Shown: piece after piece, positions 1 to 10,179 of the stretch
How positions within the stretch are numbered: position 1 is the first letter of the stretch
How the letters are laid out: each line of letters opens with the position of its first letter
NCBI RefSeq assembly: GCF_946479765.1
Contig: NZ_CAMLHO010000016.1
Location: 1-64,000 of the forward strand
Direction of reading: 5' to 3'
From: an uncultured Aliivibrio sp.
Lineage (GTDB): Bacteria; Pseudomonadota; Gammaproteobacteria; Enterobacterales; Vibrionaceae
DNA length: 64,000 bases
Translations under genes and position numbers: made by a program
The notes under the pieces: model-generated
Told to the model about the DNA's origin: nothing
Databases searched by the model: none
The model's input: only the letters and a program-made list of their open reading frames with translations

Positions 1-258
1 TTAATTTTAAATTGGCGTAATATTTTATTTTCAGAGTTCATCAGTTACATAAAATCCATAAATTAATGTATTTATATTAACCATAACCATCAATTAATCT
101 ACTTTATAAAAGAGACGTTCATCGCATTAACCTCAGAAAATGTATACAAAAAAAAACCTACTCTTGTTTTGTTCGAGAGTACCATCACGTTTTTATTTTC
201 TGCTCAAGCATACACTTCTCAACTACTCCTTATATCAACGGCATCAGAAGGATTCTTT

Positions 259-2667
259 ATGTCGCAGGTTTCTCTTAATGGCGATTGGACACTAACCTCG
301 CCTACGCACTCTCAACTCTCTATTCCAATGTCTATTCCTGGAGATAATTATCACGCTTTATTGAGTGCAAATCTCATTGCTGACCCTTATCAAGAAACCA
401 ATGAAGAACAGGTTCAATGGGTAAGAGAATGCGACTGGCATTTATCTCGTACTTTCTCTCTTTCATCATCAGAACTCAATGCTTCTTCACTACTCTTAAA
501 CCTAAGCCGTCTCGATACACTCGCTGATGTGTTTCTTAATGGCGAATTAGTATTACGCAGTACAAATATGTTCCAACAGCATCGTATTGATATCAAACCT
601 TTTACGGTACTTGGTGAGAACCATATTGAAGTGCATTTTGCGCGTGTAAATGAAGAAGGCAAACAACGAGCAGGCACACTGCCAATGCCTATTCCATGGG
701 CGGTGGGGAACAACCAAATTCCTCATATGAATCTTATCCGTAAAACGCAATGTCACTCAGGTTGGGATTGGGGAATTTGTTTATTGGTCTCTGGTATTTA
801 CGATCCTGTTTATATTGAAGTGATTGACCAAATTACGCTACTGTTCGTTCATACTGAGCAAATTTGGCACCAAGGCGCTGTTGATGTCAGTACTGTAATC
901 CATCACGATCCGATAAGTGATCATGAACTCACAGTGACATTCGGTGATCAAATACAAATGACCACCACTTGTGGCTCTGGGATCACTGTCGTTAATTTCC
1001 ACATTGAAGACCCAGATCTTTGGTGGCCAGCAGGGTATGGTGAGCAACCGTTATATCCTTTGCATGTTGATCTTAATAATCAATCAATCTCTAAAAAGAT
1101 AGGGCTTCGCCAACTTACCTTAAACAATAAAGACGATGCCATTGGGTCTGCAATGGAGTTTGTGATTAATGGCTTCCCTATTAATTCAAAAGGGGCTAAT
1201 TGGGTCCCTATGGATGCCATGCCAAGCTTAGAATCAGAAGCTCGTTACCGTGAATTGTTAAGCAGTGCAAAAGACGCGAATATGAATATGATCCGCGTTT
1301 GGGGCGGTGGTCAATACGAATCAGATACCTTCTATGATATTTGTGATGAACTCGGTCTGATGGTATGGCAAGACATGATGTTTGCATGTTCACTTTACCC
1401 TTCAACGGATGCGTTCTTAAAAGAAGTAGAACCTGAGATCCGCCAACAAATAAACCGACTGAAAGACCATGCATCAATTGTGCTTTGGTGCGGTGACAAT
1501 GAAGTGATTGGCGCTATTGGTTGGTATGATGAATCAAAGAATAACAAAACAACCTACACCGTTAATTATGACCGTCTAAACCGTAATATCGCCCGATGGA
1601 TTGCAGAAGAAGATCCTAGCCGACGTTTTTGGACTAGCTCTCCTTGTAATGGTGATATGGATTTTGGTGACGCATGGCACAATGATAACCGCGGTGATAT
1701 GCACTTCTGGGATGTGTGGCATTCAGGTAAGTCATTCAGTGCTTACTTAGATATCAAACCACGTTTTTGCTCTGAATTTGGCTTTCAGTCATGGCCTTCT
1801 TTTGCTGAAGTGAAGCGCTTTGTTCCTGAACAGGATTGGAACGTCACCTCCCCAACATTTGAAGCGCACCAAAAAAATGGACGTGGGAACAGTATCATCA
1901 CCGAAATGTTTACTCGTTACTTCCGCTTCCCATCCAACTTTGAGCAAATGTTATATTTAAGCCAAGTGCAGCAATCTGTTGCGATTAAAACTGGCTGTGA
2001 ATATTGGCGAGCGATAAGCCCTATTTGTCGAGGTATGTTGTATTGGCAGTTAAATGACAACTGGCCAGTAAGCTCTTGGTCTAGCATTGAATACAGTGGT
2101 CGCTGGAAACAACTTCACTACCATGCTAAACGTTTCTTCGCCCCAACTTATGTACCCTTTGAGGAAACAGCCACTGAGCTGCTTATTCGAGCCGTCAATG
2201 ATTGCCGAGTTGAACGTCATATTGATGGTATGGTCTATTGGATGGATTTTAATGGTGACGTGTTAGGGCAATGGCCTGTCAATTATTCAATTGAACCTGA
2301 TGGTAACGATGTCATTTGGTCTTTAAGAAAAGAAAAATTTGAAGCAAGTACAAACAACAGTTTCTTCTTTGTGAATATCACGGTAAATGGCGAACAAATA
2401 CAAAACACGTGGTTTTCGACACAAAAAATGAAACAACTGACTATCAAAAAAGCCACAATAGCAGTAAACCAAGAGGGAGATAAACTTACCCTCAGCTCTG
2501 ATGTTCCGGCTTTCTTTGTTCATTTGGAGCATGATGGTAACGGGCATTTCAGTGATTCCAGTATGACGTTATTACCGGAAAAACCTATTACCATCGATTA
2601 TTTAGGCGATGATATTGATACGTTAATTAACTCTTTACGTGTTTACGATTTATCTAATAGCTATTAG
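259..2667 (+). CDS. beta-mannosidase, glycoside hydrolase family 2
   Basis: An 802-residue GH2 enzyme expected to release terminal beta-mannose from manno-oligosaccharides. Family features are in order: an N-terminal sugar-binding fold (NGDWTLTSP), an Ig-like domain ending near WWPAGYG, and a TIM barrel with the motif WCGDNE (acid/base Glu about residue 415) and CSEFGFQSWPS (nucleophile Glu about residue 506). Length fits the family. The ATG at 259 is preferred over an upstream TTG at 169 because AGAAGGA lies just before it and the protein aligns with family N-termini from there. No signal peptide is evident, so it is probably cytoplasmic and would need an importer not seen here. It is a single-gene unit ending at a hairpin terminator. 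Beta-mannosidase rather than beta-galactosidase is judged from overall similarity; substrate is inferred. Confidence 0.88.
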   Translation: MSQVSLNGDWTLTSPTHSQLSIPMSIPGDNYHALLSANLIADPYQETNEEQVQWVRECDWHLSRTFSLSSSELNASSLLLNLSRLDTLADVFLNGELVLRSTNMFQQHRIDIKPFTVLGENHIEVHFARVNEEGKQRAGTLPMPIPWAVGNNQIPHMNLIRKTQCHSGWDWGICLLVSGIYDPVYIEVIDQITLLFVHTEQIWHQGAVDVSTVIHHDPISDHELTVTFGDQIQMTTTCGSGITVVNFHIEDPDLWWPAGYGEQPLYPLHVDLNNQSISKKIGLRQLTLNNKDDAIGSAMEFVINGFPINSKGANWVPMDAMPSLESEARYRELLSSAKDANMNMIRVWGGGQYESDTFYDICDELGLMVWQDMMFACSLYPSTDAFLKEVEPEIRQQINRLKDHASIVLWCGDNEVIGAIGWYDESKNNKTTYTVNYDRLNRNIARWIAEEDPSRRFWTSSPCNGDMDFGDAWHNDNRGDMHFWDVWHSGKSFSAYLDIKPRFCSEFGFQSWPSFAEVKRFVPEQDWNVTSPTFEAHQKNGRGNSIITEMFTRYFRFPSNFEQMLYLSQVQQSVAIKTGCEYWRAISPICRGMLYWQLNDNWPVSSWSSIEYSGRWKQLHYHAKRFFAPTYVPFEETATELLIRAVNDCRVERHIDGMVYWMDFNGDVLGQWPVNYSIEPDGNDVIWSLRKEKFEASTNNSFFFVNITVNGEQIQNTWFSTQKMKQLTIKKATIAVNQEGDKLTLSSDVPAFFVHLEHDGNGHFSDSSMTLLPEKPITIDYLGDDIDTLINSLRVYDLSNSY

Positions 2668-2681
2668 GGTTTCTTTCTACA

Positions 2682-2710
2682 TGGAGGTACATTTCCGTAC
2701 CTCCAATTTT
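2682..2710. terminator. bidirectional intrinsic terminator
   Basis: A 9-bp perfect stem TGGAGGTAC / GTACCTCCA with a 6-base loop, followed by ATTTTAA. It lies between convergent genes, so it may serve both strands. Confidence 0.7.
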
Positions 2711-2738
2711 AATCGAAAATAACGCCTAATCCTTCCTA

Positions 2739-3416
2739 TCAACAACTTGTTAATGCAAACATATCTCTTGAAGTGTATCGGTGGCAACCCTCGGCATCAC
2801 TATTGCTAAGTGCTAAATCAAGCATACTTTGAGCGACAATTTCTCCATGAATCGGCTTATAATTTAATAAAAAGCCTTTCATTAATGGATTAAATAACCT
2901 CATTACTCCTTGCAAGAGCTTTTCGTCCGAGCGTGTTTTCGCTCTGGTTCCTGACAACGGACCTGGCTGCATAAACGTAACGTTTTTAAAACCAATCGCG
3001 GCTATTTTTCCTTCCATTTCCCCTTTACATTTTAAATAATGCGACAGCGCAGAGGTTGATGCCCCAACACAAGAAACGACATAAATACACTCAACGCCAA
3101 TATCATGCATAGATTGGGCAACATCCACCACTAATGAGACATCAATGGCTTTAAGTGCTTCTTTACTGCCTGCTTTTTTTATCGTGGTTCCTAACGTAAT
3201 AAAACCAATGCGAGGGACACTCTCTTTAATAGCGTCTTTATCAATAATTAATTCAGGACTTACTATTTGGACAAGCTTAGAACTTGCCTCTTCTAACGAC
3301 CGACGAGTTAAGCTATAGACGTGTTGAATATCATCATTTTTTAAAGCGTGGTTTAATAAATGATGACCAATCAGGCCTGTAGAGCCTGCAATAATTATAG
3401 ATATTTGATCAGACAT
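2739..3416 (-). CDS. NAD(P)-binding Rossmann-fold oxidoreductase (atypical SDR)
   Basis: A 225-residue protein starting with a nucleotide-binding loop GSTGLIGHHLL (Gly-x-x-Gly-x-x-Gly, residues 11-21). The later segments ITLGTTIKKAGS and YVVSCVGAS resemble atypical SDR / HTATIP2-like NAD(P)H-binding proteins often annotated as nucleoside-diphosphate-sugar epimerases. It lacks a classical YxxxK catalytic pair in the expected place, so enzymatic activity cannot be asserted. It is probably cytoplasmic. It lies downstream of the purine permease on the same strand but is separated from it by a terminator. The physiological substrate is unknown. Confidence 0.75.
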   Translation of the reverse strand: MSDQISIIIAGSTGLIGHHLLNHALKNDDIQHVYSLTRRSLEEASSKLVQIVSPELIIDKDAIKESVPRIGFITLGTTIKKAGSKEALKAIDVSLVVDVAQSMHDIGVECIYVVSCVGASTSALSHYLKCKGEMEGKIAAIGFKNVTFMQPGPLSGTRAKTRSDEKLLQGVMRLFNPLMKGFLLNYKPIHGEIVAQSMLDLALSNSDAEGCHRYTSRDMFALTSC

Positions 3417-3491
3417 AATAGACTTCTTATTTTTTATTACTGATACTTCAGCTTAATAGCTAACGCATGAACTGTCTTGTTTTTTCATTAA

Positions 3492-3520
3492 AAAAGCCAG
3501 TGATACTCTCACTGGCTTTT
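3492..3520 (-). terminator. intrinsic terminator of the purine permease gene
   Basis: Stem AAAAGCCAGTGA / TCACTGGCTTTT with a 5-base loop. Read on the minus strand it ends in a run of T, directly after the permease stop. Confidence 0.8.
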
Positions 3521-3547
3521 CGTTTTATAAGACTGTTTTAAACTGAA

Positions 3548-4918
3548 CTAGATAGCCCAACCGCCGACATAAAATACAATCAAAGCAATCGTGATTAAAA
3601 CAATACCGACATTCAGTTGTTTAAATTCACCAGCAAAAATACGTCCTACAACTAGCGTGGTAAAGCCAATCATAATACCCGTTACGATGTTTGCAGATAA
3701 GATAATAAATACCGCACAAACAAGGCCTGATAACGCATCTACTGAGTCATCAAAATCCAATTTAGACACGTTGCTTAGCATTAATAGACCAACGTACATT
3801 AATGCAGGAGCCGTCGCATAAACTGGCACTAAGTAACTTACTGGAGATAAGAAAATCATGACGAGAAATAGAACACCAACAACGGTTGCTGTTAAGCCCG
3901 TTTTACCACCAGCAGCTGTACCTGCTGCTGATTCGATGTAAACCGCTGCCGGAGCACCACCCACTAAACCCGCAACTATTGAACTTGCTGAATCCGCGGT
4001 TAATGCTTTGCCGCCGTTAATGATTTTTCCATCTTCATCTAATAAATTAGCTTGGCCTGCTAAAGCACGAATTGTACCTGTTGCATCAAATACCGCCGTC
4101 ATGACGAGTGCAATAACAACAGGAAGAATCGCAGGTGTTAATGCGCCCATGATATCCATAGAGCCAATCAATGAACCACCATCGGCCGTTTCTAGGCTAG
4201 GCAAAGCAAAGAAGCCATTGTAAGTCACGCTTGGATCGAAGAGTAAACCAATGATTGAAATAGCGACAATCACCAATAGAATACCGCCCGGAACACGTTT
4301 TTTCTCTAAACCAAAAATAGCAGCAAGACCAAGTACCGACATCATTACTGAGAACGACGTGATATCACCTAACATAATAGGTAAACCTGCATGCGCGTTT
4401 TTAACAATAAGACCAGTACCATCTGCGGCAATCAATAAAAGAAACAGACCAATACCAATCCCTGTACCATGAGCAATACCTGCTGGTAAGTTATTTAAAA
4501 TCCACTGACGAATGCCGGTGACGGTAATTAGCGTAAACAATACTCCCATAATGAAAACGGCACCAAGAGCCACCGGAATACTAACACCTTGCCCTAATAC
4601 CAAGCTAAAAGCAGTAAAGGCAGTTAACGATATAGCACAACCAATCGCCATTGGTAAATTAACCCACAACCCCATCAGTAATGAACCAAAAGCAGCAACT
4701 AAACACGTTGCAACAAAAACGGCCCCCGTATCAAACCCTGCGGCACCTAACATGCTTGGAACAACAATAACTGAATAAACCATCGCTAAAAACGTCGTAA
4801 GACCTGCGATCATTTCAGTTTTAACGGTGCTTCCGCGTTCTGAAATTTTAAAGAAGCCATCAAGCTTTTTATCCATGTTAGATTGTGGTGCCGAATTCTG
4901 TACATTGCCCTGAGACAT
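3548..4918 (-). CDS. NCS2-family purine permease (AdeP/GhxP-like)
   Basis: A 456-residue inner-membrane transporter, about 12-14 hydrophobic segments, of the AzgA-like branch of NCS2 (proton-driven uptake of adenine or hypoxanthine/guanine). Family motifs are visible: [20 protein letters not shown] near the N-terminus, [20 protein letters not shown] in the middle, and [20 protein letters not shown] followed by a Ser/Ala-rich [11 protein letters not shown] segment. The ATG at 4918 is chosen because AAGGA lies 8 bases upstream; the reading frame extends 29 codons further without a good ribosome site. A near-consensus PurR operator lies 82 bp upstream, which supports a purine substrate and purine repression. 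Adenine versus hypoxanthine/guanine cannot be decided by eye. Confidence 0.9.
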   Translation of the reverse strand: MSQGNVQNSAPQSNMDKKLDGFFKISERGSTVKTEMIAGLTTFLAMVYSVIVVPSMLGAAGFDTGAVFVATCLVAAFGSLLMGLWVNLPMAIGCAISLTAFTAFSLVLGQGVSIPVALGAVFIMGVLFTLITVTGIRQWILNNLPAGIAHGTGIGIGLFLLLIAADGTGLIVKNAHAGLPIMLGDITSFSVMMSVLGLAAIFGLEKKRVPGGILLVIVAISIIGLLFDPSVTYNGFFALPSLETADGGSLIGSMDIMGALTPAILPVVIALVMTAVFDATGTIRALAGQANLLDEDGKIINGGKALTADSASSIVAGLVGGAPAAVYIESAAGTAAGGKTGLTATVVGVLFLVMIFLSPVSYLVPVYATAPALMYVGLLMLSNVSKLDFDDSVDALSGLVCAVFIILSANIVTGIMIGFTTLVVGRIFAGEFKQLNVGIVLITIALIVFYVGGWAI

Positions 4919-4999
4919 GGAACATTCCTTAAATAAGTCACATAAAAGTGTGGTTAATTTTCTGCGCGCATTTTTGCACACATTGAGAGAAATATAAAT

Positions 5000-5015
5000 A
5001 AGCAATCGTTACCGT
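5000..5015 (-). promoter_or_regulatory. PurR operator
   Basis: AAGCAATCGTTACCGT matches the enterobacterial PurR consensus ANGCAANCGTTTNCNT at every defined position but one. It lies in the promoter region of the divergently facing purine permease, 82 bp upstream of its start. Confidence 0.7.
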
Positions 5016-5158
5016 CACTGTGTTAACTAAGTGATATTGCGCTTATTGGAGATGTATTATCACAATATTGAATTAAAAACCCAACATATACGCCAAGCTG
5101 GTGCAATACTTGCTTATATTTAAATGGTGAACGTTTATATTAATGAGAATAATCAAAC

Positions 5159-6718
5159 ATGACATCTAAAGCACATACGAGCAATAAGGAGATTCTGTTT
5201 CCTAAAGAATACAACTTGTTATCTATTACTACGCCTTCAGGCCATATTTCCTATGCCAGTAAAGAATTTTGTGAGGTCGCTGGTTTTACATTAAATGAGC
5301 TCGTTAATAAACCTCATAACATTGTTCGTCATCCCGATATGCCTTCTGACGCATTTAAAGATATGTGGGCTCATCTTAAAGAAAAAAAATCATGGATGGG
5401 GTTAGTTAAAAACCGCGGTAAAGATGGCAACTATTATTGGGTTGACGCTTTTGCTTCACCTATTTTAAAAAATGGTGCGATTCAAGAGTATCAATCGGTT
5501 CGATTATGCCCTTCTCGCGAGCACGTTAAAAATGCAGAAAAAGTGTATACCACATTAAAATCAGGTAATACACCATTAAAAATGAAACTGCCAAGAACGC
5601 GTTTATGGCAACGTTATGCGTTAACTCTTATTCCTAACTTTGCAATTTCTGCGGCAATAACTCAAGCATCACCATTACTGGGACTTGCTTCTTTCGCGGG
5701 GATCTCTCTCATAAGTGCCTATTCGTTAACACGTCGATTAGAAGCCCTAACAACTAAAGCCAGAGAAGTGTTCGATAACCCATTGATGGGATTAGTCTAT
5801 ACCAACCACATTGATGATATTTCAGAGATCGAACTGGCGTTAAAAATGCGTCAATCAGAAATCAATGCTGTTATTGGTCGTATTCAAGATTCCAATAAGG
5901 AAATTGAAGCATTAGCACAATCGTCAACAAGTAACTGCCAAGACACCGTAAACAACATTACGATTCAAAGTAAAGAAACGACTCAAGTTGCGAATGCAAT
6001 TCAAGAAATGACGGCCTCTGTCAATGATATTTCAAGCAGTGTTCAAGCAACAGCGAGTGCAACAGAGCATGCACACCAAATCGCTTCTGAAGGCATGTTA
6101 GCTGTGACTGACACGGTAAAATCAATTGAAATGCTAGTTTCACAGTTAGCAAATGCTTCCGATGTAATTGGTACGCTACAAGAACACGGTAATACCATTG
6201 GTTCTGTATTAACGGTCATTCAATCTATTGCTGAACAAACAAACTTATTAGCATTAAATGCCGCGATTGAAGCCGCTCGTGCCGGTGAGCAAGGACGAGG
6301 TTTTGCTGTTGTGGCAGATGAAGTGAGAACATTAGCTCAAAGAAGCCAAGACTCAACCAAAGAAATTCAAGAAATTATTTTGCATATTCAATCAAGTACG
6401 CAAGAAGCAGTACAAACGATGGATCAAGGTAAGGATCTTTCTGAAGTGTGTGTCGATAATGCAAAAATATCAGGAAATAAGCTGCAAGAATCATTAGATA
6501 AAGTGAATGGTATTTCAGAACAAAACACAAATATATCAGTTGCAATAGAGCAGATGGTGAAAGTGGCAAATGAAATGAACACCAACATTCAATTAATCAA
6601 TAATGTAAGTTTAGAAACAACAAATATTGCGAATGGCACAATGGAAGAGTGCCAAACACTCTCAGCGACTATTCACTCTCAAGGGTCTTTAGTGTCTCAA
6701 TTCAGAACATTAAGTTAA
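5159..6718 (+). CDS. methyl-accepting chemotaxis protein with N-terminal PAS domain (Aer-like)
   Basis: A 519-residue receptor. Residues about 20-130 form a PAS domain of the Aer type ([46 protein letters not shown]). A hydrophobic stretch at about 155-185 can anchor it in the inner membrane. The C-terminal half is the coiled-coil signalling domain, with the conserved hairpin tip [20 protein letters not shown] that contacts CheA/CheW. There is no periplasmic sensor domain, so it would sense an internal signal; Aer senses redox through FAD. The ribosome site is weak (GAGAAT). It is monocistronic, with a strong terminator after it. The ligand or cofactor is not determined. Confidence 0.9.
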   Translation: MTSKAHTSNKEILFPKEYNLLSITTPSGHISYASKEFCEVAGFTLNELVNKPHNIVRHPDMPSDAFKDMWAHLKEKKSWMGLVKNRGKDGNYYWVDAFASPILKNGAIQEYQSVRLCPSREHVKNAEKVYTTLKSGNTPLKMKLPRTRLWQRYALTLIPNFAISAAITQASPLLGLASFAGISLISAYSLTRRLEALTTKAREVFDNPLMGLVYTNHIDDISEIELALKMRQSEINAVIGRIQDSNKEIEALAQSSTSNCQDTVNNITIQSKETTQVANAIQEMTASVNDISSSVQATASATEHAHQIASEGMLAVTDTVKSIEMLVSQLANASDVIGTLQEHGNTIGSVLTVIQSIAEQTNLLALNAAIEAARAGEQGRGFAVVADEVRTLAQRSQDSTKEIQEIILHIQSSTQEAVQTMDQGKDLSEVCVDNAKISGNKLQESLDKVNGISEQNTNISVAIEQMVKVANEMNTNIQLINNVSLETTNIANGTMEECQTLSATIHSQGSLVSQFRTLS

Positions 6719-6732
6719 TCAACTCAATTATT

Positions 6733-6763
6733 AAGCCCAATCTAATAGATGATTGGGCTTTTT
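6733..6763 (+). terminator. intrinsic terminator
   Basis: Perfect 10-bp stem AAGCCCAATC / GATTGGGCTT with an 8-base loop, then T3. It follows the chemoreceptor stop by 14 bases. Confidence 0.85.
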
Positions 6764-6849
6764 ATATCAACCCCGCTACACCTCTTCAATTTATGTCATA
6801 ATCCCACAGTATGGGCTTCGCCTTAAAGTCTTATTTAAAAGGAAATAAA

Positions 6850-8697
6850 ATGACTGCTACTACTTACCTTAATGATTTAAACCAACGTTATCTCTCAATT
6901 CATCGCACCAAAGAAAACTTCTTTTGGGATACCTATATGGGGTTAAGTGATGATCATCAAGGCTCTACCGAAGCAGAAACCACATGGACAAAATTTTTAA
7001 GTAATGCAGAACAAATATCTGCCATCAGAGAGCAGCTTGCTCACGCAGAAAGCATTGCTGATGAACAAGAAAAAAAACAAACCATTATTGGCTTACAAGG
7101 CTGGTTAGCCACATTTGAATCTCATGCGATTGAATCAGAGCAAGCTCAACAGTTAAAAACAGAGCTGATCAAATTTGAAGCGGGTTTGTTTGAGAAAAAA
7201 CAGAACCACACCATGACGTATGTAAACGAAGAAGGTGAAACGATTGAAGGCTCTCTTCCTGTATTAGCTTCTATTGTTCGCACCAGTGCTAATGCCGCAA
7301 CACGTCAATCAGCACACCACGCGTTTCTTGGCTTAGAGCAATGGCTACTGCAAAATGGCTTTATTGAATTAATAAAATTGCGTAATAAATTTGCACGATC
7401 TCAAGGGTTTAACACTTTCTTTGATTACTCGGTAACAAAAAAAGAAAAAATGACGGCAGACCAACTGTTTACTATTTTAGATGACTTTGAAAAACGCACA
7501 CGCGATTGTCATCAAAGCAGTTTAGACCAATTGGCGGCAGACAAAGGCAGTGAGTCACTGCTCGCGCACAACTTTGTGTTCTCGTTTGCTGGCGATGTGA
7601 TGCGTGATTTAGACCCTTACGTACCGTTCTCAAAATCACTACGTCGCTGGGTTGAATCGTTTGGTCGTTTGAATATTGAATTCTCAGGCGCAGAATTAAC
7701 ATTGGATTTACTCGATCGTAAAGGCAAATACCCGAATGGTTTTTGTCACGGCCCGATTCCATCGTTTTACGATCAAAACCAATGGATTGCAGCCAAAGTA
7801 AACTTCACTAGCAACGCAAAACCAGACCAAATCGGCAGTGGTTACGATGGTATGAATACCTTATTCCATGAAGGGGGGCACGCCGCGCATTTCTCTAACG
7901 TAAAAATGAACGCTCCATGTTTCTCACAAGAATTTGCGCCGACCTCAATGGCCTACGCTGAAACACAATCAATGTTTTGTGATAGCTTATTATCCGATGC
8001 TGATTGGTTAAAACAATACGCGTTAGATACCGATGGAAATCCGGTGCCTGATGAGATCATCAAAGCGATGATCGACAGCAAACAACCGTTTAAAGCGTAT
8101 CAAGAACGTAGTATTTTAGTAGTACCGTATTTTGAACGTGCGTTATATCAGCTAAGCGATGCTGAATTAACCCCTGAAAACATCACCGAGTTAGCTCGTG
8201 CTTCTGAGAAAAAGATCCTTGGCTTAGAATGCAGCCCTCGCCCATTAATGGCGATCCCACATTTAGTGTCTGATGAAGCTTCGTGTGCTTATCATGGTTA
8301 TTTATTGGCACACATGGCGGTGTATCAAACTCGTGCCTATTTCACTGAAAAGTTTGGTTTCTTAGCGGATAACCCTAAAATCGGACCTTTGCTAGCCAAG
8401 CACTATTGGAATGCAGGCAACAGCGTAAATCACAATGATTCTATTGTTGCCCTTACTGGTGAAGGCTTTAATGCTAAATACTTAGCGGATGAATGTAATC
8501 TATCAGTAGAAGATGCTTGGAAAGCAGAACAACAAAAAATCACAGCCATGAGTACACGAACTCAAGCTGACATTTTTCCATTACACGCCAATATAACGGT
8601 GATTGATGGGTTTAACACTCTGGCAAGTAACGCTGAATCAAACGCAAAAATGTGTGACGAATTTGAAGCGTACATCATGGAAACGTACGGTCGTTAA
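6850..8697 (+). CDS. M3-family zinc oligopeptidase
   Basis: A 615-residue cytoplasmic metallopeptidase of the thimet/PepF (M3) group, which cuts short peptides. The zinc site FHEGGHAAHF gives the HExxH pair at about His340, Glu341 and His344; the third ligand Glu is expected about 25-30 residues later, within FAPTSMAYAETQSM. The ATG at 6850 (AAGGA upstream) is preferred over one at 6811 in the same frame. The rest of the fold is long and helical, as usual. It is flanked by terminators, so it is a single-gene unit. Peptide specificity is unknown. Confidence 0.88.
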   Translation: MTATTYLNDLNQRYLSIHRTKENFFWDTYMGLSDDHQGSTEAETTWTKFLSNAEQISAIREQLAHAESIADEQEKKQTIIGLQGWLATFESHAIESEQAQQLKTELIKFEAGLFEKKQNHTMTYVNEEGETIEGSLPVLASIVRTSANAATRQSAHHAFLGLEQWLLQNGFIELIKLRNKFARSQGFNTFFDYSVTKKEKMTADQLFTILDDFEKRTRDCHQSSLDQLAADKGSESLLAHNFVFSFAGDVMRDLDPYVPFSKSLRRWVESFGRLNIEFSGAELTLDLLDRKGKYPNGFCHGPIPSFYDQNQWIAAKVNFTSNAKPDQIGSGYDGMNTLFHEGGHAAHFSNVKMNAPCFSQEFAPTSMAYAETQSMFCDSLLSDADWLKQYALDTDGNPVPDEIIKAMIDSKQPFKAYQERSILVVPYFERALYQLSDAELTPENITELARASEKKILGLECSPRPLMAIPHLVSDEASCAYHGYLLAHMAVYQTRAYFTEKFGFLADNPKIGPLLAKHYWNAGNSVNHNDSIVALTGEGFNAKYLADECNLSVEDAWKAEQQKITAMSTRTQADIFPLHANITVIDGFNTLASNAESNAKMCDEFEAYIMETYGR

Positions 8698-8706
8698 AAT
8701 AAATGA

Positions 8707-8743
8707 AATCCGTTTATCACAAAAATATGATAAACGGATTTTT
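8707..8743 (+). terminator. intrinsic terminator
   Basis: Perfect 13-bp stem AATCCGTTTATCA / TGATAAACGGATT with an 8-base loop and a T tail, just after the peptidase gene. Confidence 0.85.
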
Positions 8744-9071
8744 ATAATTACTCGCGAGTGCTTTATAGATCTAATATATCTATTGGCATGTAAAAGCCCC
8801 CATAAAAGTAGTATTCAATTTACATCCATCATAACCAGTTCATTGTGAACCATTTTTATATTGACAGTTTATAAAAAAAGCGTACTTTGCATGAAACATA
8901 ATTATTTGAACTGCATCGCAAATAAATAGAGCTTACACTGGTTGTACTTACATAAAATGCACAATTAAGCAACCAAATACCTACTTTGTTAGCGCTTATT
9001 TCACTTCCCTTAAAAACTTTTATCCGTACACTCTAAAGTTCTTATGTGGTTAACCTTTTGTAACGAAAAAA
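8744..9071. other. intergenic region upstream of the pilin cluster
   Basis: No convincing gene is seen. A TTGACA box at 8863-8868 with a poor TACTTT 16 bases later is a possible promoter for the pilin operon, but the -10 match is weak. Confidence 0.3.
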
Positions 9072-9599
9072 ATGTCTCGAAATCATACATCTGGATTCAC
9101 ATTAGTTGAGCTAATTACCGTTATTATTTTGATCTCAATTATTTCTCTCAGTGCAAGCAGTTATTTCTCAGGAATTAGCAGCGTTTCTGCACGCACATTA
9201 CAAACTGAGCTGCTTCACTCTTTACGCTTAACTCAGATCAGAGCAATGAATCGTAATGGCCTTTGTAATCGCTGGTTAATCGATAAACATAGAGCAGAAC
9301 AAGTCAGCCTTGCTCAAAAGGCGAGCGATTGTTCATCAATATTTCCTAATATGCAAACAAGTGATCGCTATTTGGAAAACCAAGACAGCAGCTATGTCGC
9401 TATTTTATCTAATCAAAACGCGTCTTTTTCTTTAATTGCTAACTCCACATTGATTCACCTTACTACTCCTTCTCCATTCGATTTTGATACGCTGGGTCGT
9501 GTCGCTCAATGTAAAACAACCGGATGTGAAATTACCATTTTGGGTGAATCTCAAGCAAAAGTATGCATTGAAAAAGAGGGATATATTCATGCCTGTTAA
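9072..9599 (+). CDS. mshC: MSHA minor prepilin MshC
   Basis: A 175-residue type IV prepilin. The leader MSRNHTSG is followed by FTLVELITVIILISII, a textbook class III signal: cleavage after Gly8, Phe+1, Glu+5 and a hydrophobic helix. The globular part has four cysteines, including a CKTTGCE pair. It is the first of five translationally overlapping genes whose order matches mshC-D-O-P-Q of the Vibrio mannose-sensitive haemagglutinin pilus. The protein would be processed by a prepilin peptidase and built into the pilus as a minor subunit. The assignment to MshC rests on gene order and pilin features. Confidence 0.8.
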   Translation: MSRNHTSGFTLVELITVIILISIISLSASSYFSGISSVSARTLQTELLHSLRLTQIRAMNRNGLCNRWLIDKHRAEQVSLAQKASDCSSIFPNMQTSDRYLENQDSSYVAILSNQNASFSLIANSTLIHLTTPSPFDFDTLGRVAQCKTTGCEITILGESQAKVCIEKEGYIHAC

Positions 9600-10179
9600 A
9601 TCTAATTCTGGTTTCAGTTTAATTTCCATTGTGATGTCGATCATCCTGATCAGCTTTGCTTTATTAATGGTCACGACAACCATGATCCCAACATCTCAAT
9701 ATAGTGCTGAGCTCATCTACTCGACAAAAGCCGCAGAATTAGGCTCAGCGGTCATGGATGAAGTGATTGGACGACAGTTTGATCAAAATAGCGGCCCTAA
9801 TGGTGGCGTTCCTGAATGTAACAGCCCCGCAGGAGAACTTTGTACTATCCCTGAAAATCTAGGGCCGGATACCGATCTTGCTAACGGCATCGATGAAACA
9901 AATCGTACCGAATATAATGACGTTGATGACTTTAATGGGTTATCTGGTTCTGTAAAAGACGTATTAGGTGGTGATCTAGCTGGCATCTACCCTAATTTCT
10001 CAATTTCAATTACTGTTTTTTACGACAAAAAAGCAGTGACTCAAAGTAATGGTAAATCAGTGACTGAAATGATGGGAGTCGAAAGCAACGTCAACACTAA
10101 TGCAAAACGCATCGTTGTGACAATCGTAGACCCAAGTGGGCAAAATTACGTTTTCTCGGCAGTACGAGGGAATTTCTAG
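9589..10179 (+). CDS. mshD: MSHA minor prepilin MshD
   Basis: A 196-residue prepilin-like protein. The ATG at 9589 follows AGAGGG and gives the short leader MPVKSNSG before FSLISIVMSIILISFALLMV; the open frame starts earlier but without pilin logic. Its start overlaps the mshC stop by 11 bases. The +5 residue is Ser instead of the usual Glu, which in type IV pilins and pseudopilins is typical of subunits at the tip (compare GspK). The downstream part is extracellular, with two closely spaced cysteines (CNSPAGELC). Identity as MshD comes mainly from position in the cluster. Confidence 0.75.
   Translation: MPVKSNSGFSLISIVMSIILISFALLMVTTTMIPTSQYSAELIYSTKAAELGSAVMDEVIGRQFDQNSGPNGGVPECNSPAGELCTIPENLGPDTDLANGIDETNRTEYNDVDDFNGLSGSVKDVLGGDLAGIYPNFSISITVFYDKKAVTQSNGKSVTEMMGVESNVNTNAKRIVVTIVDPSGQNYVFSAVRGNF

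Noticed and set aside
3591..4778. Several plus-strand open frames inside the purine permease.
   Set aside because: They are antisense shadows of a conserved membrane protein.
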